Below are positions 9,697 to 19,900 of a stretch of DNA of 45,035 nt, one piece after another. Both the position numbers and the translations under genes were made by a program. The stretch is from Borreliella mayonii (GTDB lineage: Bacteria; Spirochaetota; Spirochaetia; Borreliales; Borreliaceae), in the NCBI RefSeq assembly GCF_001945665.1, contig NZ_CP015793.1:1-45035 (forward strand), in the 5' to 3' direction. Numbering within the stretch: the first letter of the stretch is position 1; each line of letters starts with the position of its first letter. The notes under the pieces were generated by a model. It did not search any database. It worked only from the letters and a program-made list of their open reading frames with translations, and had not been told where the DNA came from.

Positions 9697-10043
9697 TGTC
9701 AACATATATCCCTTAAATTTAACTTTTAAAGTTTATTAAAAAAATTTAAAAACAGTATATTTAAGTTTATGTGAAAAAATATTTTATCTATTTGAGTAAT
9801 TATTAGTATTAATATTGTTTTTGGCTTAGAAATTCTTGCATTCCTTTCTACTGAAAGAGTTTTCACAGATATAATAAAAAATATATTTAAACCCGATAAA
9901 TTAATTTAATTACATCTATTTACAGTTCATATAAATTATAGGTTAAAAATTATTTTACTTTCATTAAACAAAGAATCTTTTATCATTTATAGAGATGAAT
10001 GATAAAAGATATACGGTTTAATCTTACGCAAACTATAATCTAT
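9697..10043. other. Convergent intergenic region with hairpin
   Basis: No gene. A perfect 13-bp inverted repeat (atcttttatcatt / aatgataaaagat, 10-base loop) at 9975-10010 sits between the end of the lipoprotein remnant and the end of the minus-strand transporter remnant. It may have served as a shared terminator. Confidence 0.5.
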
Positions 10044-11220
10044 CTATTTTTCAGCTTTTTCTATTATTTCTAAATTTATACACCACAATAATAGATAATG
10101 TACAAAAAAATAAGTATTAATAAAACAAATGTTATTTATAGCACTTAGAAAATTAGTTAAAACCGAACATGTGGCTAATGCTAAAAATGAAAATATACAG
10201 GATATTATACTATTAATAGAAGTTATAATTCCTAAAACCTTTGAATCTATATTTTTTCTTAAAAAGTATTCTAAATTATTAGAATAAATAGCAATTAAAA
10301 TTACTAAAAATGTGATTGTTGCAACAAATATGTAAATATGCGAAACTATTTTTATTAAAACTGATAATAAAGATATTATGGTTAAAATAAAATAAATATC
10401 ATATTTTGAATTTTTAATTTTTCTAAATACCCATGCTCTCAAAATATCTGATAAACGAAATAGCACATAGATAATTCCAATTATACTAATAGATATGGGT
10501 TTGTCAATAAAAATTGCTTGCTAGTATAAATAAAAGGGTTGATAAAAAAATTGAATAGAGCCAATCAAAATAAATAATTCTAAAAGTTCTTTGGATTTTA
10601 ATAATGTTATTATAATTTTTTTAAACTTTATAAAGATACAAAATTAAATCTTCTTTACTATGATTATGATCTGTATTTTTATCATTTGGTATAAAAAAAA
10701 TTGTAATTAAAGACGCTAGAAAATATATTAATAATTAAATTAGGTAAATCTTTATATCAATGCACGAATATAGTACACTTCCGATGTATCCTCCTAAAAT
10801 AGCATCAATACTTAGGATTATTTTTGTAAATGATATAAAAGCTTTTAGCTTTTTTGAGTTATTTTGATATATTTTGGTAAAGCTAATGGCAATCGTACCG
10901 TTAATAGCAGCCGACATCCCATATATAAACCATGAAACACAAATAAATACAAATGAAGAAGTTTCAAAAACAATAAAATAAGAAGCCATTGATAGAAAAA
11001 TTGATACCAAGTAAACAATTTTTCTATCAAAAATATCTGATATTATGCCTGATGGAAATTCAAAAATAATAATTGCTGCCATATAACAAATTTGTACCAT
11101 AGTAATATCTTTTAGTGATAAACCCTTGTTTATTAAAATAATAGTTAATACAGCATGCGGCAAAGTTCTTGCAAGTTCTAACAAAAATAAGGAATAAAAA
11201 TAATGTTTGCTTTCTATCAT
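10044..11220 (-). pseudogene. MFS transporter pseudogene
   Basis: The first 161 codons are open. They give hydrophobic segments and the major-facilitator motif A loop between helices 2 and 3 (FPSGIISDIFDRK), typical of drug and solute exporters. The frame then stops (IKIYLI*) at 10735. Hydrophobic segments such as LLELFILIGSIQFFINPF follow in shifted frames, and a last open piece of 140 codons (10466-10044) has four or five membrane segments. The intact ancestor would be about 390 residues, normal for a 12-helix MFS protein. It lies downstream of adeC on the same strand with about 560 bases between them. The substrate cannot be inferred. Confidence 0.8.
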
Positions 11221-11779
11221 AAATCTTTATTATAATCTAAAAAATTAATTTTTTAGATTTATTGTTAAGGCAAAAATAATATCAACAATAATAATAATCA
11301 ATGTAATTATATAGTTTTAAAACCAAAATCCATTAATACTATCAGCAATTCTATTAAAAGAAAAAATGCAAATATTAGTGTTTGTAAAACACAATATCAC
11401 ATGATGCAACTTAGTATATTTTTAATAAAACTGTATTATTAAATATGAATAAGTTACCTTATTGCTTTTTAAAAAAGATTACTTTTTTGATTTTAATAAA
11501 AATTATTATTTTTAATATTTAAATTCCTATCTTATTGCTATTATTGCTTTTAAATATACATCAAAATATAGGACGGCTCTTAATGAATAATCAAATTAAA
11601 TTATTAGATTAATAATTTAATTTTTAACACCTTTGTCATTTTCTTTTTTTAACAGAGCCTTGCCAAAAGAAAATGCTTATAACACCGCAATGTTATCGCC
11701 AATTTAGAAAAAAGTATTGGGAAATTTTATCAATTAATTTTTTAATCCTTTACCGCCTTTTTATAATAATTTGAAATTA
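11221..11779. other. Spacer between adeC and the MFS pseudogene
   Basis: I see no gene or clear terminator. The stretch around 11600-11760 has scraps of minus-strand coding character but too many stops to assign. Confidence 0.4.
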
Positions 11780-13426
11780 TTAATAATCTAAAAAACAAAA
11801 AGAATCAACATCAAGCAATCCTTTGTCATTTATCTTTAAATGGGGAACCACCGTTAAAGACATAAAAGATAAAGTCATTAAAGGGTCATCAAGCTGCGAG
11901 CCTAAAACATTTTTACAAAAATCATTTAATATTATATATTGTGAAGCTATTTCTTTGGCTGGAAGAGTACTCATTAATCCAGAAATGGGAAGTTTCATTA
12001 TTATCGTTTTTTCATTGTTTAAAGCACATAAACCTCCTTTATTTTCGATAATTATATTTGCCGCTTTACACAAGTATTCATCGCTAGTTCCAACAACTAT
12101 AATATTATGAGCATCATGAGCAACTGTACTCCCTATGGCACCTTTTCTTATTCCAAAATTTTTTATAAATCCTATAGAAATTTTACTATTGTCTTTATAT
12201 CGATTTATTACAGCTATTTTTAAGATATCTTCGGCAATATTAGATTGAAAATCTGGAGCCAATAAATTGCTATCAATCATGGTTTTATGAGTAATAATTT
12301 GATTGCTGATGCAATTGATTACTGGAATCATTTTATTTTTAGTGGAAAATTTAAAATCCAAAATAGATTTTTGACTACAATTAAAATTGTTTATAGGAAT
12401 CTCATTTATTAATGGAATTAATGATATGCCATCATTAAACACTAATTTGCCATTAATATAGGTTTTATCTATTTTGAATGTCTTAATGTCTTTAGTAATT
12501 ATAAAATCAGCAGGATCCCCTATTCTCAATAATCCCACTGGGATTTTATAGTGTAAAACGGGATTAATGCATGCTATTTTTAAAACATCAAAAAAGTCGT
12601 GCCCATACTCTATTGCGCGAGCTACTATTAAATTAATATGTCCATGCAGTATATCATTTGGATGTACATCATCAGAACAAAACATTAAAGAATCACAATA
12701 TTTTTTAGAACATTCACTAATCAAGGGATGCAAAGATTCAAAATTTTTAGCAGCACTTCCTTCTCTAATTATTATTTTCATGCCCAAAGATAATTTATAT
12801 CTTGCATCTTCTATTGTTAAGCATTCATGATCAGTGCTAATCCCCGAAGACACATACTTTAAAATTGAATTGGAGGACAAATCAGGAGCATGCCCATCAA
12901 CAACCTTATTGCGCTTTAATGCAGAATTTATTTTATTTATAATTCCAACATCTTTGTTAATCACGCCTTTAAAATCCATTACTTCAGCCAAATAGTAAAT
13001 ATCATCTAATTCCATCAACTCATCTATATCTTTATCATTTAATACATATCCCGAGGTTTCAAATTCCGACGACAAAGCGGGCACACAAGAAGGAGCTCCA
13101 AAAAAAATTTTAAACTCGGTTTTTTTAGAATTATTTATCATAAAATTAATGCCATCAATACCATTAACATTCGCTATTTCATGAGGATCGCTTATTGTCG
13201 CTACAGTGCCATGTTGAACTACTAAATGAGCAAAGTTTGACGGAATAAGAAAAGAACTCTCTATATGTATATGTGAATCAATAAATCCTGGCAGCACATA
13301 TTCATCCAATTTTGTATTAATTTTTTCTATACTCACAATATGACCATTTGCAATTGCTATACTAGCTGGATAAATTTCTTTATTAAAGATATCAATATAA
13401 TTGGCTTCAATTTTAAATAAATCCAT
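11780..13426 (-). CDS. adeC: Adenine deaminase
   Basis: 548 residues, the full family length. It converts adenine to hypoxanthine in the cytoplasm, feeding the purine salvage on which Borrelia depends. Amidohydrolase landmarks in order: HxH metal site at residues 52-54 (PGFIDSHIHIESSF), DPHEIANVNG, DGHAPDLSS, STDHECLTIEDA, then FCSDDVHPNDILHGH carrying the catalytic Asp region, NPVLHYKIPVGLLRIGDPAD, and a C-terminal HDAHNIIVVGTSDEYL block typical of AdeC. No lesion is visible. The start is supported by AGGAGG before the ATG and a promoter-like pair at 13457-13484. On B. burgdorferi lp36 the homologue (BBK17) is needed for full mouse infectivity. The MFS remnant downstream could once have been part of a nucleobase cluster, but this is only positional. 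Confidence 0.97.
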   Translation of the reverse strand: MDLFKIEANYIDIFNKEIYPASIAIANGHIVSIEKINTKLDEYVLPGFIDSHIHIESSFLIPSNFAHLVVQHGTVATISDPHEIANVNGIDGINFMINNSKKTEFKIFFGAPSCVPALSSEFETSGYVLNDKDIDELMELDDIYYLAEVMDFKGVINKDVGIINKINSALKRNKVVDGHAPDLSSNSILKYVSSGISTDHECLTIEDARYKLSLGMKIIIREGSAAKNFESLHPLISECSKKYCDSLMFCSDDVHPNDILHGHINLIVARAIEYGHDFFDVLKIACINPVLHYKIPVGLLRIGDPADFIITKDIKTFKIDKTYINGKLVFNDGISLIPLINEIPINNFNCSQKSILDFKFSTKNKMIPVINCISNQIITHKTMIDSNLLAPDFQSNIAEDILKIAVINRYKDNSKISIGFIKNFGIRKGAIGSTVAHDAHNIIVVGTSDEYLCKAANIIIENKGGLCALNNEKTIIMKLPISGLMSTLPAKEIASQYIILNDFCKNVLGSQLDDPLMTLSFMSLTVVPHLKINDKGLLDVDSFCFLDY

Positions 13427-13456
13427 TATTTATTCCCTCCTAAAAACTTTTTGTTC

Positions 13457-13484
13457 ATAATATACTCTAACTTAAAATTTTCAA
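13457..13484 (-). promoter_or_regulatory. Candidate promoter of adeC
   Basis: On the minus strand: -35 TTGAAA, 16-base spacer, -10 TATTAT, about 30 bases before the ATG. The AGGAGG ribosome site follows. Good sigma-70 geometry, unproven. Confidence 0.55.
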
Positions 13485-13749
13485 CTTCAATTATAGTGCA
13501 AAGTGTCGTTATATTTAATTGCAATTATACTTAGAATAAAAAAACACCGATATTTGTTGTATACAATAAAAATCAAAGATAATTTTTGGAGAAAAATTAA
13601 TAAACAAGGAGTTATTACCAGCGGTTAAAAGAAAATTGTTTTTACAATAAAAAAGAAAAAATAATTTTAATTCTCTTTATTTGAAATTAAATAACAATAA
13701 TATTTCCAATCTCTTGTTCTAAATTTATAGGGTTTTATCCATACTTAAA

Positions 13750-14230
13750 ATAACTTCTGAAAAAACTTTGTTTAAATAATCTCCCAATTTTACTATTTTA
13801 AGGCTTTATGAAATCTTTATTACTAATATAATCATTTAATAATCACTTAACAAGTCCTTTAAAAGTTGTTCTTAAAGCTAAAAATTTTCAAGACAAATTT
13901 AAACCCTTTTAAGATCAGGAATATCTAATAACATTAAGTTATTTTTTTTAGCAAGCAACAATCTAATTATTGCCTCAAATATAAATTAAAATTCTATACC
14001 CGCATTTTGCATTATTTTATTAGCAATCTTCTTAATACTATATACATCTAAATTTAAAATTAATCCTAGTTCTTTCAACTCACTTTAATTGTAATCTAAA
14101 ACTGCATACAAACATCTTCTAGCTATTTTAAATTCTTCTACATTATCAGCAAGTGTTTTCTTTAATATAGACCAGCTAGCATTTTTAAATGGAAAATTAT
14201 ATTGATTAGATGGCTCACTCTTGAATTTTT
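13750..14230 (-). pseudogene. Decayed PFam12-like lipoprotein on the minus strand
   Basis: The minus strand reads SEPSNQYNFPFKNASWSILK, KTLADNVEEFKIARRCLYAV, LDYN, stop, SELKELGLILNLD, then FIFEAIIRLLLAKKNNLMLL and DIPDLKRV. Placed under the intact lipoprotein at 38936, the blocks match in order and spacing: EEPSDQYGILAFKELGWGNL, IADNTERSKRYRQCIYGILN, KLKELSKVIM, IVYLYFKKDTLDKLE. Identity is low and no signal peptide is found, so this is an old, distant relic of the same family. Confidence 0.5.
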
Positions 14231-14965
14231 CATAAGAATATTATATTAATATTATTATTTTCATAAATACAGCCCTTAAAATGATTCCATAATAAATCCT
14301 TAAAGCCATAATATAAACTTATTATAAGTAATAAATAATAATAACAAAATAAAATATAATTTAAAAATGATTTTTTCAATATTTCAAAATTTTAAATAAT
14401 TGTATGCTATCCCTAAACACAAGATTATAGAAATAACTTCTTGCTTTACTCCATGATGAATTTTAATTGCTTTAACTAGCTTAACTTATGTAACTGTCTT
14501 GGCTTTTATTTTTTTATAATAACAATAATTTTTAAGATTAACAGCTGTATTATATTTATATCATACGAAATATAACAATTAACACAAGTTTATTTAATCT
14601 CAATATACTTTGTTTTGTAACTTGGCATTTTATTATATAAAAATTTCATACGTCCAAATATCTTATAATATATATGACAAATAAATTAATTTTTAATAAT
14701 CATTATACATTCTATTAACCCTCCCTACTTTCAATGCCCACATATAGACATAAATGTATAAATTAAGAAATTTTGTTATGTCTTTATTAAAAACATTTAA
14801 TTTATATTTTTTATAAAACATCATACTTGATGGATTCATAAAATTTTGACCTACTAAAATGTATTCGTATTTATTAATATTAAGCAATATGTTAAAATAA
14901 ATTTAAATATAACAATTCTAATATATCTAATATATTATTTATTATTGATTTTAGGAGACTAATTT
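14231..14965. other. Spacer upstream of the SIMPL-domain gene
   Basis: No convincing gene. A 64-codon minus-strand frame (14693-14887) lacks a ribosome site and a family match, and I leave it uncalled. The last 40 bases contain an AGGAGA ribosome site for the next gene. Confidence 0.4.
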
Positions 14966-15661
14966 ATGTTTAGGGGAAAAGAAATATCTTTCTTATTATT
15001 TTCGTTACTTTTGTTTATATCATCAATTATAATTTCTCACGGAATAAAAAACATCGGCACTAAAAATGGAAATTATATTACGGTTAAGGGACTTAGCGAA
15101 AGAGAAATTTTATCAACATCTTCTAGTTGGGAGCTTAGATATAGATTAACTGGCGATACTATTAATGATATTAATAAAGAAAATAATTTAAGCTTGTCTA
15201 AGATTAAAAGCTTTTTTTTAAAGCATGGATTTAGCGAAGACCATATAAAAATGGGATTTATGGAATTTCATGAAGAGAATTACAAAGAATCTCTTTATAA
15301 GTATAGAGCACATATCTCTTTAACTGTTAATACAAAAAATATTGAGAAAATGGAAGCAGCAGAAAAAAATATTGCTGAGCTTTATAATCAAGGCATATTA
15401 ATTAGCAATAGCGGGGGCCCAAGATATTACTTTGATAATATTAATGATATAAAACCCGAAATGTTAGCAGATTCAATTAAAAATGCAAAATTGGCAGCTT
15501 TAGAATTTACAAAACATTCAAGTTCAAAATTGGGAAAAATTAAAAATGCAAATCAAGGATATTTTGAATTTCTTCCAATCGATAGAAGCTTAGGTGATCA
15601 AGAGCGTTATCCAAAAAAAATATTAAGGATCGTTACAACTGTTTCTTATTATTTGGATTAA
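14966..15661 (+). CDS. SIMPL-domain (DUF541) envelope protein, BBK13-like
   Basis: 231 residues. Residues about 7-25 form one hydrophobic segment (FLLFSLLLFISSIIIS) that would anchor or export the protein; no lipobox is present. The rest matches the SIMPL/DUF541 layout: ITVKGLSEREILSTSSSWEL, the strand-rich middle with KSFFLKHGFSEDHIKMGFME, and LADSIKNAKLAALEFTKHSS towards the end. The lp36 gene bbk13 encodes such a protein and has been linked to spirochete expansion in skin. The molecular activity of the family is unknown. ATG preceded by AGGAGA at 8 bases. The frame is intact and the stop is followed by a hairpin. Confidence 0.88.
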   Translation: MFRGKEISFLLFSLLLFISSIIISHGIKNIGTKNGNYITVKGLSEREILSTSSSWELRYRLTGDTINDINKENNLSLSKIKSFFLKHGFSEDHIKMGFMEFHEENYKESLYKYRAHISLTVNTKNIEKMEAAEKNIAELYNQGILISNSGGPRYYFDNINDIKPEMLADSIKNAKLAALEFTKHSSSKLGKIKNANQGYFEFLPIDRSLGDQERYPKKILRIVTTVSYYLD

Positions 15662-15701
15662 TATTTGGCAAAGCTATTATTTCTAAATAAAATCATTGAA
15701 A

Positions 15702-15743
15702 TAACTTATAGTTTCATTCCGTGATGACGCGATCTATAAGTTA
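15702..15743. terminator. Possible terminator of the SIMPL-domain gene
   Basis: Perfect 10-bp stem (taacttatag / ctataagtta) with a 22-base loop, 41 bases past the stop. The long loop makes it only a fair candidate. Confidence 0.35.
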
Positions 15744-15938
15744 GATATTTACTTTCTTTGTATACACATAATAGAAAAAACAATTCCACCTAAATTTATA
15801 TGTTTTTATAATTAAATCACGGGTGGATAATCCTTTTGCTTTTAGTTAATTAGTTAAAACCATTTTTAGAAAATTTAATTTCCATGCCCAAAAGACCATT
15901 TAAATTCCCTACAAAAATTATTTGTAATACAAATAACT

Positions 15939-16079
15939 TTATGGTGCTGGTTTTTCTGTGGAAGCTTTTGTATGTTTAATTTCAGCTTTAGTATCTTGAT
16001 TCTTAATATTTCTTTCAGTCTGCTTACAAGCAATTATTAAAAATAAGGAAAGGAAAATATAATTAAATTATATTTTCCT
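15939..16079 (-). pseudogene. Small lipoprotein remnant
   Basis: The minus strand reads YIFLSLFLIIACKQTERNIK, then NQDTKAEIKHTKASTEKPAP and a stop. This is a lipobox (LIIAC) followed by a short polar tail. The frame runs back into a stop inside a long perfect palindrome (16044-16086), exactly where the start codon and ribosome site should be. So the 5' end has been lost or overwritten. The mature part would be only about 30 residues. Confidence 0.5.
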
Positions 16080-16086
16080 TTCCTTA
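16044..16086. repeat. 21-bp perfect palindrome with one-base loop
   Basis: Arms 16044-16064 and 16066-16086 are exact reverse complements (aaggaaaggaaaatataatt type) around a single A. It overlaps the 5' end of the small lipoprotein remnant on the minus strand. Confidence 0.9.
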
Positions 16087-16799
16087 AGATAATTTTACTA
16101 CATTCTTTATAACTTTTATATGTTTGATTGAAGACAAAATAGCATTTTAAAAACATTTTGATTTGTATTTAAACTTTTACACCTTGCAGCATTATATTAA
16201 ACTAAAGATTGCAAAGAATCTTCTACCTATAATTTATATTAAATTTGAAAGGATATGAATTTGCAAGCAAATTATTGGCTTTAAATACGTTTTTTAATGA
16301 TACTAATAGAAATTTTTCAACAAAAATAACACAATAACTTATAGATAAAAATAAAATTTCTAATAATACTTGCTTAAATAAGCTAGAATGCTTTTTATTA
16401 TAAGTTTAAGAATACTATTTTTAAATTATTTTTAAATCTAAATATTGAGATTAAATTTTGCAATAAATTAACATCATTCTTATTGTAATTAAACTTATCA
16501 AAGATGATTTTTTGTAAATAATATAAATTAAATATTTTAAATAAAAAAACTAAATTTCTTCATTTATGGATATAAAGAAAGAAATATTTGCTTTTAATAT
16601 AAAAATTGCTTCTTGCATGAGAAAATTTTAAATCAAATAAAAATTTTTTACATAAATCAATTTTTTACCTTGTAAATAACTATAAAAATATGTAAATAGA
16701 AGATCTTTCATAATAGAGAATAAATGCAGATATTCATCTTAAAATTATTATAAAGAAATCAAATATTTTCTGCGCATAAAATATTAAAATTTAGTCACG
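16087..16799. other. AT-rich stretch without genes
   Basis: Stops are dense in all frames and I see no repeat or gene match. Confidence 0.5.
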
Positions 16800-17060
16800 G
16801 GTAAAGAGTTGGAAAATTTAGGATTTAGAAAGTTTATTAAAGCACAGGGTGACAATATTGCTGTTTTATATAAAAAATAAGCTAATGGCGTTGACAAATA
16901 TAAAGGTGATTTAGAGCTTTTAGAAATTAAAAGCAATGATTCTAATTATATGAGCAACACTATTGCTAAGTACAATAAAAATGGCAATTTTTTAATTAGT
17001 AAATATTTGGTTTTTCTTTTTATAGTTCTTCTTTTTTTAATCTATTACATTTATTTCTAA
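16800..17060 (+). pseudogene. Remnant of a small membrane-anchored protein
   Basis: 87 codons in one frame with one internal TAA: GKELENLGFRKFIKAQGDNI, AVLYKK, stop, ANGVDKYKGDLELLEIKSND, then a C-terminal hydrophobic segment YLVFLFIVLLFLIYYIYF and a stop. No start codon or ribosome site remains. GDLELLEIK resembles a D...ExK nuclease signature, but the fragment is too short to support that. The family is not recognised. Confidence 0.4.
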
Positions 17061-17641
17061 ATTTTTCTGGAATTTATCGTCTAGTGCAGGATCATTGATG
17101 GCTTTGGGTTTTGATCAATAATTAAATTAGCATTCTTTTTTGAGCATTAATATTTGATATTTTTTGTTTATTAAATTTACAACTAAAAAAGAACAATACG
17201 AATAAAAATTTTAATACTATTGAGGAAATTCATCAATAATCCTGGGTTTTTGTTTTTTTAAGTTATCTTATTTAAATTAAGAATATAAAGACGAAAACAC
17301 ATTTGATATTCAAACCGAAGTTGTAATTGCTATTTTTAATAAATATAAAGAAAACAAACACACTAGCCAGTATTTACTAAGGTAGTATTAAAGGTAAAAG
17401 AGATTATTATATTCTTTGTGACTTTCTTTAAAAACAAAATCATCATTTTTTTGCTTTGCTATTTCATTTTGTTCAGTTTTAATAGCCTATATTTTTACAC
17501 CTACATCTTTATTACCGCTATAAAAATTTTATTTTAAAAAAAGATATTTATTAATTATAATAACAATATTATTAGAAAATAGTTAATAAAAATTTAATGT
17601 ATACTTTTAAACAAAGAATATATTAAATTAAGGAGTATAAA
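17061..17641. other. Spacer upstream of the 17642 lipoprotein
   Basis: Short broken coding scraps (for example FDIQTEVVIAIFNKYKENKH near 17300) but no gene. It ends with the AAGGAG ribosome site of the next gene. Confidence 0.4.
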
Positions 17642-18277
17642 TTGAAAAAATATATTATTAATTTAAGTTTATGTTTATTATTATTTTCATGTGATCTTTT
17701 TTCAAAGGATTCCAGATCAAGCCAAAAATATAATTTTAAAGTAAAAGCTAAATCGATTTTAAATCCCACTAATAAAGAAAATATAGATAATGAAAAAGGT
17801 GCCAATACTACACTATATATAAAAGAAGAAGATAGCAGGATTATAGTTAAAGATTGTACTAATAATCAAGAACTTTTTAAAGTAAAATCTAAAAGAAGAC
17901 ATGATTTTAAAAAAGCTATGCTTCTTGGTGTTAAAACAGATCTAAAAGTTATAAATATTGGCAATAATAATAAAAAATTAAATTCTATAAAAAAACAAAA
18001 AGATAATATTTTATTAGAATTTAAAGATAATAAGATATATGTAATTCGAATATCTGAACTTAAAAAACATTTACTAAAAAGTAAGAAAAAACCATTATTA
18101 GGAAGCCCTGTGCCGGGAGGAGGAGATGCAGAATTTGTAGATGACCCTGATGGCAGAATAGAAGCAGAATTAGAAGGAGAAAAAGAACAAGAAATAATAG
18201 ACAGAGAAGATTTCGGGGACGAAGAAGACGAAGAATTAGAAGAAGAAATAATTGGAAAAGAAAAATCTAATGATTAA
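17642..18277 (+). CDS. Lipoprotein with acidic C-terminal tail, BBK19-like
   Basis: 211 residues. It starts at TTG (TTGAAAAAATAT) nine bases after AAGGAG; no ATG is in a better place. Lipobox LLLFSC with Cys17. The middle is lysine-rich and probably strand-forming. The last 50 residues are extremely acidic (FGDEEDEELEEEII). Position between the SIMPL-domain gene and the partition cluster matches the BBK19 lipoprotein of lp36; that assignment is from synteny and general likeness. Function unknown, surface location inferred from the lipobox. A very strong hairpin follows 12 bases after the stop, so the transcript should end sharply here. Confidence 0.8.
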   Translation: MKKYIINLSLCLLLFSCDLFSKDSRSSQKYNFKVKAKSILNPTNKENIDNEKGANTTLYIKEEDSRIIVKDCTNNQELFKVKSKRRHDFKKAMLLGVKTDLKVINIGNNNKKLNSIKKQKDNILLEFKDNKIYVIRISELKKHLLKSKKKPLLGSPVPGGGDAEFVDDPDGRIEAELEGEKEQEIIDREDFGDEEDEELEEEIIGKEKSND

Positions 18278-18289
18278 AAATAAGATTTT

Positions 18290-18345
18290 GCATTTTAATA
18301 AAAAAGAAGCTCCTATTAATAGGAGCTTCTTTTTTATTAAAATGC
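18290..18345. terminator. 27-bp perfect hairpin terminator
   Basis: Arms 18290-18316 and 18319-18345 are perfect reverse complements with a two-base loop (core gaagctcctat / ataggagcttc), with T-runs on one side and A-runs on the other. It should work as an intrinsic terminator in both directions. Confidence 0.85.
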
Positions 18346-18348
18346 AAA

Positions 18349-19900
18349 GTACTACAACTGCCACAAGTCCACCTAACATAACTTAATTTTAGAGGTATAT
18401 TTTGATATCACAATTAAATAGTTTGCTTTCTGGGAAAATATCTATCTATCTTGTATAAAGAAAATCTACAACACGAGCATTTATAAGACAATCGCATTAC
18501 AAGATCATACCATCTTAAATTATTGATACTTTTCCTAAACATTCCTTTTTACATGATTTTAATTGGCAAGCTCTCTATTGCTATGTTTTTATAATTAGCT
18601 GCAAAGTAATAATATAATAAAAGATCTCTTTTTGTTATTTTGATAGGGTTTTAGCATTTCATAAGTTCATTTTCATTTTTAAATAAATATTTAAGATGGT
18701 TAATTTTATCGCTTTTGCTACTTATTAAAAAATGATTAATGATCATATCAATAACAACTATCCCCTTTTTTATTATCTTTAGTTTTATTGTCATTTTTAG
18801 TGTCTAAATATTCAACTGCTACTGAAATAACTATTGTTTCTTTTAATTTGCCTGGCTTGAGCTTTTAATTCATATATTTGGATGCCTTATACTTCTAATA
18901 AAGAGACAAATTGTCAAGCTCAGAAAGTGATTTACTATGGGAAATGCCCTTGTTTTTATTCATCAAGCTACTACAAATATTCAATATTAAAATTAAGTGA
19001 TATAAACTCTTTACAATAGAACTACTTGATATTGAAAGTATAAAAAATTCAGCAATTTAATTTTGCTTAAAACATAAATTATTTACCATGTTAAAAACAA
19101 AAGCGGTTTTATCAACATTGGAAAATACTCTAATTATTAAAAAATTCAACTTATTAAGCCTAACAACACTAATAGCTTATCGCCCTATGCTATATTCCCT
19201 TATAATAAATACGAACACCAATTTTTATTATAGATCCACCCGCAGCATATTTTAACGCACTTTCAATATATTTATTTTTATATTTACCTTCAACTTTGTA
19301 AAATATGCCACTTACAAAATAACCTTTTGTTCTCTAAAAAGAACATTTGATTTATCTATTTCAAAATTGTTTTTTTCTGAAGTAAAGTTTTCTTCACTCA
19401 CTTATAAGTATTTTTATGCCTATCTTTAAACCAATCCACTAAATCTATAAAATCATTGACCTTAAAATTAGGACTCATAAACCATATTTTATTTTTTTAT
19501 TTTAATTTGAATTTAGCTAGGTAATTCCAATATGCCTTTTTTATATAATATTAATTTATGATATACATATAGCATTCAAGATTAATCGGCATATTTTTAT
19601 AAGCAATTAAGTTATTTAAATACTTCTTTAGTTTTAATTAAGTAGCAATGGAATTTTTATTTGATAGTTGGCATGTTTTTCTTATACTCTTCAAAACTTT
19701 TTTTGTAGCTAAATTTAACTTTTCTTTTTCTTTTTTTGTTTATTGAATCTAATTTAATAATTTTTAATTTCTTTTTTTGATCATTTTTTTGCATTATTTG
19801 AAGTATTTTTTTGTTTCGTTTTTTTTAGAAAAGCTTTCTACAGGATTCTTATTTATCTTATCATTACCTTCTATATATTTATTGGACATGAAATTTGATA
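18349..19900 (-). pseudogene. Decayed minus-strand coding region (module copy 2 of 3)
   Basis: There is no intact gene. Minus-strand translation gives pieces in shifting frames: GNDKINKNPVESFSKKNETK near 19850, KLKIIKLDSINKKRKRKVKF near 19720, KSFEEYKKNMPTIK near 19670, EENFTSEKNNFEIDKSNVLF near 19360. The 18349-18990 end resembles 6350-6800 and 24150-24500. The ancestor was a lysine-rich protein of perhaps 300 or more residues that I cannot name. Confidence 0.45.

Noticed and set aside
11823..12110. Plus-strand open frame of 95 codons
   Set aside because: It lies fully inside the intact adenine deaminase gene on the other strand and has no ribosome site.
12567..12830. Plus-strand open frame of 87 codons
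   Set aside because: Shadow of adeC on the opposite strand.
14693..14887. Minus-strand 64-codon frame upstream of the SIMPL-domain gene
   Set aside because: No ribosome site, no recognised motif, and low-complexity AT composition; may be debris.
17642..18277. Fibronectin-binding BBK32
   Set aside because: The lipoprotein shares a signal peptide style and acidic stretch with BBK32, but it is much shorter and lacks the C-terminal helical domain of that protein.
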